DNA of 64,000 bases from Neisseria sp. KEM232 (GTDB lineage Bacteria; Pseudomonadota; Gammaproteobacteria; Burkholderiales; Neisseriaceae): positions 372,001 through 436,000 of the forward strand of contig NZ_CP022527.1 of NCBI RefSeq assembly GCF_002237445.1, given 5' to 3'. Below, one piece after another: positions 58,093 to 64,000 of the stretch. Within the stretch, counting starts at the first letter, position 1, and each line of letters begins with the position of its first letter. Under the pieces are notes generated by a model. It did not search any database and had not been told where the DNA came from. It was given only the letters and a program-made list of their open reading frames with translations. The translations under genes and the position numbers were made by a program.

Positions 58093-58151
58093 TTTTCAGA
58101 AACGTCATCCCCGCATTTATGCCCCGAAGGGGTACAGGCGGGGACGGCCTT
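58093..58151 (+). repeat. Structured leader repeat, copy 2
   Basis: Matches 52239-52295 in reverse orientation, hence the same orientation relative to the downstream gene. It ends 38 bases before the yidC start and folds as nested GC stems around CCCCGAAGGGG. Confidence 0.65.
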
Positions 58152-58188
58152 CCCTCCGTTATCCAGACCACACCACAGGAGCATCCGT

Positions 58189-59820
58189 ATGGACGCCAAA
58201 AGAATGACCGTGTTTTTTGCCGTTGCCCTGCTGATACTGCTGGGTTGGGAACAGCTTTTCCCCAGCCCGAAAGTACAGCCCGCCGCGCAACAGCAACAGG
58301 TGCAGCAGGCCGCCGCCGCGCCAACCGCCCTCAACCCCACCGTCCCCATTACCGTCAGCACCGACACCGTTTCCGCCGTCATCGACGAAACCAGCGGCGA
58401 TTTGCGCGGCCTCACCCTGCTCAAATACAACTCCGCCGACGACGAAGGCAAACCCTTCGTCCTCTTTGAAAACGGCAAAGACAACACCTACATCGCCCAG
58501 TCCGACCTTGTCGACGCCGCCGGACGCAGCCTCACCCAGGGCACCGGCTTCAAAAGCGCGCAGAAACAATACGCCTTAAACGGCGACAAAGCCGAAGTGC
58601 GCCTCACCGCCGCCACTGCCGACGGCCTGCAAATCGCCAAAACCTACACCTTCACCAAAGGCAGCTACCAAATCGGCGTGCGTTTCGACGTCACCAACCG
58701 CAGCGGCCGCCCCGTCAAAGCCGACGCCGTCTACCGCATCCTCCGCGACGGCAAAGCCCCCGCCGGACAAGGCTACTTCATGTCCAGCTACACCGGCCCC
58801 GTTCTCTACACCCCGCAGGGCGACTTCCAAAAAGTCTCCTTCGGCGACCTCGACAGCGACTTTGAAAAAGGCCGCGACCAGGCCGAATACGAGCGCAAAA
58901 GCCAGTCCGGCTGGGTCGGCATGAGCCAGCACTACTTCTTCTCCTCGTGGATACTGCAACCGAAAAACGGCCAAAGCATCTGCGCCGGCACAGAATGCCG
59001 AATCGACATCAAACGCCGCGCCGACGGCCTCTACTCCGCCGGCGTCAGCGTGGCCGAACCCGAACTGGCAAACGGCATGACACAAAGCTACGCCGCCACC
59101 CTCTACGCCGGCCCGCAAACCACCGCCGACTTGGGCGCCGTTGCCGACAAACTCGAACTCGTCAAAGACTACGGCCGCGTCCACTGGCCGGCCACCGGCC
59201 TCTTCTGGCTGATGGACAAACTGCACGGCTTCACCGGCAACTGGGGCTGGGCGATTGTGCTGCTCACCGTTATCGTCAAAATCGTCCTCTTCCCGCTGAA
59301 CAACGCCGCCTACAAATCCATGGCGAAAATGCGTGCCGTCGCCCCCAAACTCGAAGCCCTGAAAAAACAATACGGCGACGACCGCATGGCGATGCAGCAG
59401 GCCATGATGCAGATGTACCGCGACGAAAAAATCAACCCCCTGGGCGGCTGCCTGCCCATGCTGCTGCAAATCCCCATCTTCATCGGCCTCTACTGGGCGA
59501 TTTTCAGCTCCGTCGAACTGCGCCAGGCACCCTGGCTGGGCTGGATTACCGACCTGTCGCGCCACGACCCCTGGTTCATCCTGCCCGTACTGATGACCGC
59601 CACCATGTGGTTCCAAACTACCCTCAACCCGCCGCCCTCCGACCCCATGCAGGCGAAAATGATGAAAATCATGCCCTTCGTTTTCTCCTTCATGTTCTTC
59701 CTCTTCCCGGCCGGGCTGGTGCTCTACTATGTGGTGAACAACATCCTGACCATCGCCCAGCAGATGTACGTTAACCGCAGCACCGAGCAGCAGCGCAAAA
59801 ACGGCGAAGTGGTTTCCTAA
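58189..59820 (+). CDS. yidC: Membrane protein insertase YidC
   Basis: 543 residues. The first helix (MTVFFAVALLILLGW) is followed by a Gln/Ala-rich linker, the large periplasmic domain (about 55-335) and the Oxa1-type core of five helices (WGWAIVLLTVIVKIVLFPL with the conserved hydrophilic-groove Lys/Arg, GGCLPMLLQIPIFIGLYWAIFSSVELR, MPFVFSFMFFLFPAGLVLYYVVNNIL). It inserts inner-membrane proteins with or without Sec. ATG 58189 has ACAGGAGC upstream; the longer form from 58039 reads through the leader repeat. It is the last gene of the origin-proximal series. Confidence 0.97.
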   Translation: MDAKRMTVFFAVALLILLGWEQLFPSPKVQPAAQQQQVQQAAAAPTALNPTVPITVSTDTVSAVIDETSGDLRGLTLLKYNSADDEGKPFVLFENGKDNTYIAQSDLVDAAGRSLTQGTGFKSAQKQYALNGDKAEVRLTAATADGLQIAKTYTFTKGSYQIGVRFDVTNRSGRPVKADAVYRILRDGKAPAGQGYFMSSYTGPVLYTPQGDFQKVSFGDLDSDFEKGRDQAEYERKSQSGWVGMSQHYFFSSWILQPKNGQSICAGTECRIDIKRRADGLYSAGVSVAEPELANGMTQSYAATLYAGPQTTADLGAVADKLELVKDYGRVHWPATGLFWLMDKLHGFTGNWGWAIVLLTVIVKIVLFPLNNAAYKSMAKMRAVAPKLEALKKQYGDDRMAMQQAMMQMYRDEKINPLGGCLPMLLQIPIFIGLYWAIFSSVELRQAPWLGWITDLSRHDPWFILPVLMTATMWFQTTLNPPPSDPMQAKMMKIMPFVFSFMFFLFPAGLVLYYVVNNILTIAQQMYVNRSTEQQRKNGEVVS

Positions 59821-59840
59821 ACCGCCGCTGCAAAGCAAAA

Positions 59841-59887
59841 GAGGCCGTCTGAAAAAACCTGCGAAGCAGGTTTTTTCAGACGGCCTC
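59841..59887. terminator. 47-bp uptake-sequence hairpin after yidC
   Basis: Identical to 49539-49585. The right arm is the first unit of the tandem uptake-sequence array that follows. Confidence 0.85.
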
Positions 59888-60105
59888 AACTTTCAGACGG
59901 CCTCAACTTTCAGACGGCCTCAACTTTCAGACGGCCTCAACTTTCAGACGGCCTCAACTTTCAGACGGCCTCAACTTTCAGACGGCCTCAACTTTCAGAC
60001 GGCCTCAACTTTCAGACGGCCTCAACTTTCAGACGGCCTCAACTTTCAGACGGCCTCAACTTTCAGACGGCCTCAACTTTCAGACGGCCTCAACTTTCAG
60101 ACGGC
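59874..60105. repeat. Tandem array of 14 DNA uptake sequences (17-bp period)
   Basis: Thirteen perfect head-to-tail copies of TTTCAGACGGCCTCAAC run from 59874 to 60094, and a fourteenth partial copy (TTTCAGACGGC) ends at 60105. Each full unit holds the 12-base AG dialect (AGGCCGTCTGAA on the minus strand) in the same orientation. There are no spacers, no coding frame of interest and no sequence variation among units. Confidence 0.97.
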
Positions 60106-60810
60106 GATTTGACACACCGCCGATATGCCCATGTTCTGCCGAAAAACGGCATAAAGCCGCAGTTTCCGCAAACGCGTGCAAGGGCAAAAAGAAGCAAAAA
60201 ATATTCGCCTTTAAAAAACAGTCGGCAGACGTTTTTTGACGAAAATTTTATTTTTCTTTGCAAATCATCATGCTAAATGCAAAACCAAACTATGCCGCAA
60301 GCTGGCACGCAGCTTGCTTGGTATCCCATACCGATGCACAGCGCGTCGGTCGTTTTTAACGGATGCTACGGCATCGAAAAACAAATACATTACGGTAAAA
60401 CCGACGGCCTCTATGCTGTCGCTCCGCTCGGGAAGGCGGAGTCTTTTAGGGATAGGCCGCTGCATATTGTGGGAATGTGCGGCGGCTGTTTTTTATCCCG
60501 CCAATCCGTGCCGCGCCCTGTGTGCGGCAGCGGCAAAAGGCCGTCTGAAACCGCATTTCGCGTTTTCAGACGGCCTTTTGCCGATCCGTCGGGGCGAAGC
60601 TGCCTGCGCCAAGCCTGAAATCCCAAATCCCCAAACAATGCTGCTTCTGCGCAGGTGGAAATCTTATCGCAAGCCAAGCAAACGGACTGTTTCTTCCGGC
60701 ATGGCCGAATGCAGCGGGATTTTGGTTTCCCCGCCGCACAGAAAAACGCACAGAGGCCGTCTGAAAGAAGCTGCTTGTCAGAACACGGTTTTGGTGGGAA
60801 CGGCCTTTGC
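60106..60810. other. 705-bp interval without a recognisable gene
   Basis: Six-frame reading gives only frames with neisserial uptake words or low-complexity peptides. An AT-rich patch (60180-60290, with several A and T runs) is followed by GC-rich sequence and an inverted uptake pair at 60535-60579. The position near dnaA/yidC makes it one possible place for origin-associated functions, but no TTATCCACA-like DnaA boxes were seen. Confidence 0.5.
60535..60579. terminator. Inverted uptake-sequence hairpin in the gene-free interval
   Basis: AAAAGGCCGTCTGAAA and TTTTCAGACGGCCTTTT around CCGCATTTCGCG. No gene ends here, so a transcript of unknown nature or a pure uptake function is implied. Confidence 0.6.
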
Positions 60811-61392
60811 CTATTTCATCAGGTTCTTCAAGGCCAGCCGCACGCCCTCGGCCACTTCCGTGCCGGGGGCGATGCCTTTGACGGCGGCACGGGCTTCGCG
60901 TTCGCTGTAGCCCAGCGCCAGCAGGGTGCTGACGATGTCGTCGCTGCCGTCGGCGGCGGTTGGAGCGAAGAGGCCGTCTGAAATGCCTGCGGCGGCGAGT
61001 TTGCCGCGCAACTCGAGAATCATGCGCTCGGCGGTTTTTTTGCCGATGCCGGGCGCGGACGACAGGCGTTTGACGTCTTCCTGCGCCACGGCCTGCGCCA
61101 GCTCTTCGGCGTTCATGGCCGACAGGATGCCGAGGGCGGTTTTCGCGCCGATGCCGCCGACTTTGATGAGTTGGCGGAAGGTGGCGCGCTCGGCGGCGGT
61201 GGCAAAACCGAACAGCAGGTGTGCGTCTTCGCGCACGGCCAGATGGGTGTAGAGGCGCACGGTTTCACCCGCAGGCGGCAGGTTGTAGAAGGTCTGCATG
61301 GAAACGTCGACTTCGTAGCCGACGCCGTTGACGTCGATGATGATTTGCGGCGGATGTTTTTCCGTCAGTTTTCCGGTGAGGCTGCCGATCAT
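60811..61392 (-). CDS. ruvA: Holliday junction branch-migration protein RuvA
   Basis: 193 residues. N-terminal OB fold (MIGSLTGKLTEKHPPQIIIDVNGVGYEV), two helix-hairpin-helix motifs (LIKVGGIGAKTALGILS near 75-91 and LSSAPGIGKKTAERMILELRGKL near 108-130) and a C-terminal domain III (VSTLLALGYSEREARAAVKGI) that contacts RuvB. An uptake sequence is read as ISDGLFAP in the flexible linker. ruvB is not adjacent. Confidence 0.96.
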   Translation of the reverse strand: MIGSLTGKLTEKHPPQIIIDVNGVGYEVDVSMQTFYNLPPAGETVRLYTHLAVREDAHLLFGFATAAERATFRQLIKVGGIGAKTALGILSAMNAEELAQAVAQEDVKRLSSAPGIGKKTAERMILELRGKLAAAGISDGLFAPTAADGSDDIVSTLLALGYSEREARAAVKGIAPGTEVAEGVRLALKNLMK

Positions 61393-61471
61393 GGGTTTTC
61401 CTTCGGTGTGCGGTAGGCCGTCTGAAAACGGCCGGGGAGGCGGGCGGCGGATTATAGCGCAAGCGCGCAAA

Positions 61472-61494
61472 AAACCCGTGCGGGGCACGGGTTT
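61472..61494. terminator. Terminator after rlpA
   Basis: AAACCCGTGC and GCACGGGTTT around GGG with an A run on the left, 16 bases beyond the rlpA stop on the minus strand. Confidence 0.75.
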
Positions 61495-61509
61495 GGCGGC
61501 GCAGGGCGC

Positions 61510-62100
61510 TTAAATGGCGGTTTGGCCTTTGCCCTTGTTGTCGGTAACGATGCCGCTGCGGCGGTTTTGTTCGCGGCGGGTTTTGCCGTCGGGCACGATT
61601 TGTTCGATTTTCACCTGCGCGGTGCCGGTGCGGACAAAGCCCAGCTGCTGCGCGGCGGCTTTGGAAACGTCCATCACGCGGTTGCCGTGGAAGGGGCCGC
61701 GGTCGTTGATGCGGACGACGACGCTTTTGCCGTTGGCAAGGTTGGTGACGCGGGCGTAGCTGGGGATGGGGAGGGTGCGGTGGGCGGCGGAGAGCGAACC
61801 CATGTCGAAGCGTTCGCCGTTGGAGGTTTTTTTACCGTGGAAACCGGGGCCGTACCATGAGGCTTTGCCGGTCTGACTGAAGTTTTCTACTTTCTTGGCG
61901 GGCTGGTAGCGTTTTCCGGCCACTTTGTAGCTGAGGTTGGCCGATTTGTGCAGCGGCTCTGCTTTAACCGATACCTTCGGCGCGGCAGACGCGGCGGCAG
62001 AAGGGGGGGACGGGTCGGCGGCGGGTTGCGCGCCGGCGCAGGCGGTGAGGGAGAGAACGGCGGCGAGGCCGGCGAAGAAAGTATTTTTGGCTTGAGTCAA
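61510..62100 (-). CDS. rlpA: RlpA-like lipoprotein with double-psi beta-barrel (TTG start)
   Basis: 196 residues from TTG 62100, which has AGGACC 5-8 bases upstream; no in-frame ATG fits between that site and the signal peptide. Signal peptide with lipobox LTACAG, an Ala/Pro/Ser linker, then the DPBB domain: GKASWYGPGFHGKKTSNGERFDMGSLSAAHRTLP, VRINDRGPFHGNRVMDVSKAAAQQLGF. The catalytic Asp of the lytic transglycosylase family (NDRGPF) is present. There is no SPOR domain, so it is the short form. A longer frame from ATG 62202 would place 34 extra residues before the signal peptide. Confidence 0.88.
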   Translation of the reverse strand: MTQAKNTFFAGLAAVLSLTACAGAQPAADPSPPSAAASAAPKVSVKAEPLHKSANLSYKVAGKRYQPAKKVENFSQTGKASWYGPGFHGKKTSNGERFDMGSLSAAHRTLPIPSYARVTNLANGKSVVVRINDRGPFHGNRVMDVSKAAAQQLGFVRTGTAQVKIEQIVPDGKTRREQNRRSGIVTDNKGKGQTAI

Positions 62101-62208
62101 AACAAGGTCCTGTTCCGGAGTTGAAGGGATGTGCCGCGTCTGTTTCTCTTCTTGTGCGGCGGGGTGCTGCTTTGGTGTTTTCAGACGGCCTTTGCGGGCC
62201 AAACCCGT

Positions 62209-62673
62209 TCAGAGGCCGTCTGAAAAGCCGTTTTGCCGCCACGCTTCAAATACGGTGACGGCAACGGTGTTCGACAAATTCATGCTTCTGCTGTTTGCCC
62301 GCATCGGCAGGCGGATTTTTTGTTCGGCGGGCAGGCTCTCGAGGATGTCGGCGGGCAGGCCGCGCGTTTCCGGGCCGAAGAGGAAAACGTCGCCCGCCCG
62401 GAAAGACACTTGGTCGGGGCGGGTGCTGCCTTTGGTGGTCAGCGCGAAGATGCGGCGGCCGGCGAGGGCGGCGAGGCAGTCGGCGAAGTTTTCGTGGACG
62501 GTGAGGCTGGCGAACTCGTGGTAATCCAGCCCCGCGCGTTTCATTTTGGCCGAGTCGAGCGGGAATCCGAGCGGCTTGACGAGGTGCAAAGCCGCGCCGG
62601 TATTGGCGCAGAGGCGGATGATGTTGCCGGTGTTCTGCGGGATTTCCGGCTGGTACAAAACAACAGTAAACAT
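62209..62673 (-). CDS. trmL: tRNA (cytidine/uridine-34-2'-O)-methyltransferase TrmL
   Basis: 154 residues of the SPOUT class: MFTVVLYQPEIPQNTGNIIRLC (motif 1, SAM knot begins), FGPETRGLP near residue 101 and IRLPM...SMNLSNTVAVTVFEAWRQ (motif 3) at the C-terminus. It 2'-O-methylates the wobble base of tRNA-Leu. The end, GFSDGL plus the stop, is made by an uptake sequence. The A of the ATG start (62673) is the terminal base of a Correia element, so its upstream control region is entirely element-derived. Confidence 0.94.
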   Translation of the reverse strand: MFTVVLYQPEIPQNTGNIIRLCANTGAALHLVKPLGFPLDSAKMKRAGLDYHEFASLTVHENFADCLAALAGRRIFALTTKGSTRPDQVSFRAGDVFLFGPETRGLPADILESLPAEQKIRLPMRANSRSMNLSNTVAVTVFEAWRQNGFSDGL

Positions 62674-62778
62674 ATAGTGAGTCAAAATGAAAAAGATACA
62701 AGGCAGCAAGCCGAAGACAGTACATCCGGTACGCCGAGGCGCAGCAACGCCGTAGGTTTTTTATTTGGGCTCACTATA
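62673..62778. mobile_element. Correia repeat enclosed element, internally deleted type (106 bp)
   Basis: Ends TATAGTGAGTCAAAA and, reversed, TATAGTGAGCCCAAA, interior AAGATACAAGGCAGCAAGCC, GACAGTAC and GCGCAGCAACGCCGTAG. The size fits the 104-108 bp class lacking the central IHF region. It lies between trmL and comF and reaches the trmL start codon. Confidence 0.88.
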
Positions 62779-62828
62779 AAATCAGACACTTAAAACGGCG
62801 CGCACTATGCCCCCATCTGCCCGGTGCG

Positions 62829-63539
62829 TCAAGGCCTTTGCATTTTCGCCTGTGCCAGCGTCCAGCAGAAAACGCGCTCCGCCCCCGCCCGTCTTAACAT
62901 CCGCGCCAGTTCGGCCAATGTTGCGTTTGTGGTGGCCACGTCGTCGATTAACAGCAGATTGCGTTTCTTAACGTCGCCGCGCACCTCAAACAAGCCTTTG
63001 GCGTTTTGCAGCCGCTCGCGGTAGGACAGCGTGCTTTGCGGCGCGGAAGGCCGTCTGAAAACGGTGTTTTCGGGCAGCACGGACAGGCGGAAAAACGGCG
63101 CGATCAGGCGGGCGAGTTCCGTGCACTGGTTGAAGCCGCGCTCCATCTGCCGCTCTCGGCTCAGCGGCACGGCGAGTATGCCGTCTACGGCTTCGTGCCG
63201 CAGCCACGGCGGCGGCAGCGCGGCCATCAGGCAGGCGAGCGGACGGCGCAGCTCCAAGCGGCGCAGGTGTTTGAATTCGTGGAGGATGCCGCTGACGGGC
63301 GGCGCGTAGGCGCACGACGACCACAACAAATCAAACGGCGGCGGCTTCTTTTGGCACGCGCCGCAGATCGTCACGCCGTCGCCCGCGCCGCCGCACCGCG
63401 GGCAGACCCGTTCGGGCGGCGTGGCGGTTTTCAGCAAATCGGCCATACAGCCGCCGCAGATGCCGCCCTCAGCCCGCGCATGGCATAATGCGCAGCTTTG
63501 CGGCCCGGCCAAACGGCTTAATCGGGAAAGGAATTTCAT
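62829..63539 (-). CDS. comF: ComF-family phosphoribosyltransferase-like competence protein
   Basis: 236 residues. An N-terminal zinc ribbon with eight cysteines (CALCHARAEGGICGGC; CPRCGGAGDGVTICGAC) is followed by a PRTase fold with VPLSRERQMERGFNQCTELA near 125-145 and the PRPP loop LLLIDDVATTNATL near residue 196. ComF is linked to natural transformation, in keeping with the many uptake sequences; one is read as VFRRPSAPQ. ATG 63539 faces the bioH ATG with shared bases. Confidence 0.92.
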   Translation of the reverse strand: MKFLSRLSRLAGPQSCALCHARAEGGICGGCMADLLKTATPPERVCPRCGGAGDGVTICGACQKKPPPFDLLWSSCAYAPPVSGILHEFKHLRRLELRRPLACLMAALPPPWLRHEAVDGILAVPLSRERQMERGFNQCTELARLIAPFFRLSVLPENTVFRRPSAPQSTLSYRERLQNAKGLFEVRGDVKKRNLLLIDDVATTNATLAELARMLRRAGAERVFCWTLAQAKMQRP

Positions 63540-64000
63540 GACAAACACACCCCATCATCCTGTTTATCTTATACACGGCTGGGCGGCAAACGGCCGCGTG
63601 TTCGACGGCCTGCGGCCGCTGCTGCCCGCACACTGGCAGGTGCACACGCCCGACCTGCCCGGCCACGGCGGCGCGCCCTTTGCCGGCGGGTTCGATATTG
63701 AAGCGGCCGCCGACGAACTGGCCGACAACCTGGCCGAAGGCAGCGACCTTGTCGGCTGGTCGCTAGGCGGACTGCTTGCTCTGCACGCCGCACACCGCTA
63801 CCCGCACAAAGTGCGCCGCCTGTGCCTCACCGCCTCCTTCGCCAAACTCGCCGCCGCGCCCGGCTACCCGCAGGGTCTCGCCCGCCCCGCGCTGCACAAA
63901 ATGCTGCCGCTCTTCACGCAGGACTATGCGAAATATATGCGCCAGTTTTTGGAGCTGCAACTGCTGCACACGCCCGAGGCGCGGCAGATAGTCGACGCCC
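63538..64000 (+). CDS. bioH: Pimeloyl-ACP methyl ester carboxylesterase BioH (3' end beyond window)
   Basis: The first 154 residues of an alpha/beta hydrolase: PVYLIHGWAANGRVFDGL (oxyanion HGW), TPDLPGHGGAPF, and the nucleophile elbow GWSLGG with Ser near residue 79. These match BioH, which releases pimeloyl-ACP for biotin synthesis. AAAGGAATTTC precedes the ATG. The start codon shares the CATG at 63537-63540 with that of comF, so bioH's promoter must lie within the comF reading frame. Confidence 0.88.
   Translation, partial: MTNTPHHPVYLIHGWAANGRVFDGLRPLLPAHWQVHTPDLPGHGGAPFAGGFDIEAAADELADNLAEGSDLVGWSLGGLLALHAAHRYPHKVRRLCLTASFAKLAAAPGYPQGLARPALHKMLPLFTQDYAKYMRQFLELQLLHTPEARQIVDA

Noticed and set aside
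59874..60105. CRISPR array
   Set aside because: The repeats are directly contiguous 17-bp uptake-sequence units without spacers, and no cas genes are near.
60236..60910. A 224-codon plus-strand frame before ruvA
   Set aside because: It runs through two uptake sequences (read as GRLK) and into antisense of ruvA; its start has no ribosome site and no family is recognisable.

Overview
The window is a chromosomal segment of a naturally transformable Neisseriaceae bacterium, most likely a high-GC commensal Neisseria. The 10-base DNA uptake sequence core GCCGTCTGAA occurs throughout, mostly as the AG dialect AGGCCGTCTGAA, often as inverted pairs that double as terminators. Core proteins (RnpA, LigA C-terminus, DnaA, MafA/MafB) are of Neisseria type. 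The AG dialect and the GC-rich coding argue against N. meningitidis or N. gonorrhoeae. The species cannot be fixed from sequence alone.

Layout. 1-10.6 kb is housekeeping: an NhaC antiporter (cut by the window edge), ispD, dnaQ, a HugZ-like protein, rsuA, ffh, a CcsA-like membrane protein and smc. 10.7-14.5 kb is an iron-acquisition pair: a Tat/lipoprotein esterase facing a TonB-dependent siderophore receptor. 14.6-20.9 kb is accessory: a hypothetical gene with a duplicated head, a serine hydrolase, a decayed GST, a DUF4336 gene broken by a MITE, dps, and a RarD-type transporter frameshifted by a 20-bp duplication. Part of this block carries Kingella-dialect uptake sequences (AGGCAGCCTGAA).

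21.0-27.6 kb is a maf polymorphic-toxin island read leftwards: mafA, mafB with an EndoU-like C-terminal toxin, its immunity gene, then a promoterless cassette (MafB hinge fused to a cytidine-deaminase-like toxin) with a SUKH immunity gene, then two further modules with only toxin stubs but intact immunity genes. Homologous sequence at the hinge and at the 3' end of the MafI genes would allow cassette exchange. This is the most system-like part of the window.

27.8-34.6 kb holds pepN, the actP/yjcH acetate symporter pair and, from 32.9 to 39.3 kb, a leftward seven-gene envelope-stress-like cluster (ribbon-helix-helix-like protein, PspA, membrane protein, Sel1 protein, SPFH protein, YqiJ, YqiK/flotillin) whose gaps are packed with short palindromic repeats. 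39.5-49.2 kb holds galU, a 5'-truncated ligA abutting an IS481 remnant, sppA, a HAD phosphatase, a LOG-family protein, a lipoprotein and metE with a candidate small RNA upstream. 49.6-54.9 kb holds fhs, a TonB_C-like protein, ispA, xseB and dnaN. 55.1-59.8 kb is the replication-origin gene neighbourhood: dnaA facing rpmH-rnpA-yidD-(frameshifted HAD gene)-yidC. Immediately after yidC lies a tandem array of 14 uptake sequences with a 17-bp period. 60.8-64 kb holds ruvA, rlpA, trmL, comF and the start of bioH.

Mobile and repeated DNA includes two Correia elements (155 and 106 bp), a 163-165 bp MITE family with two diverged members, dRS3 repeats and REP-like palindromes. No tRNA, rRNA or CRISPR array was recognised, and no DnaA-box cluster that would define oriC was found by eye.
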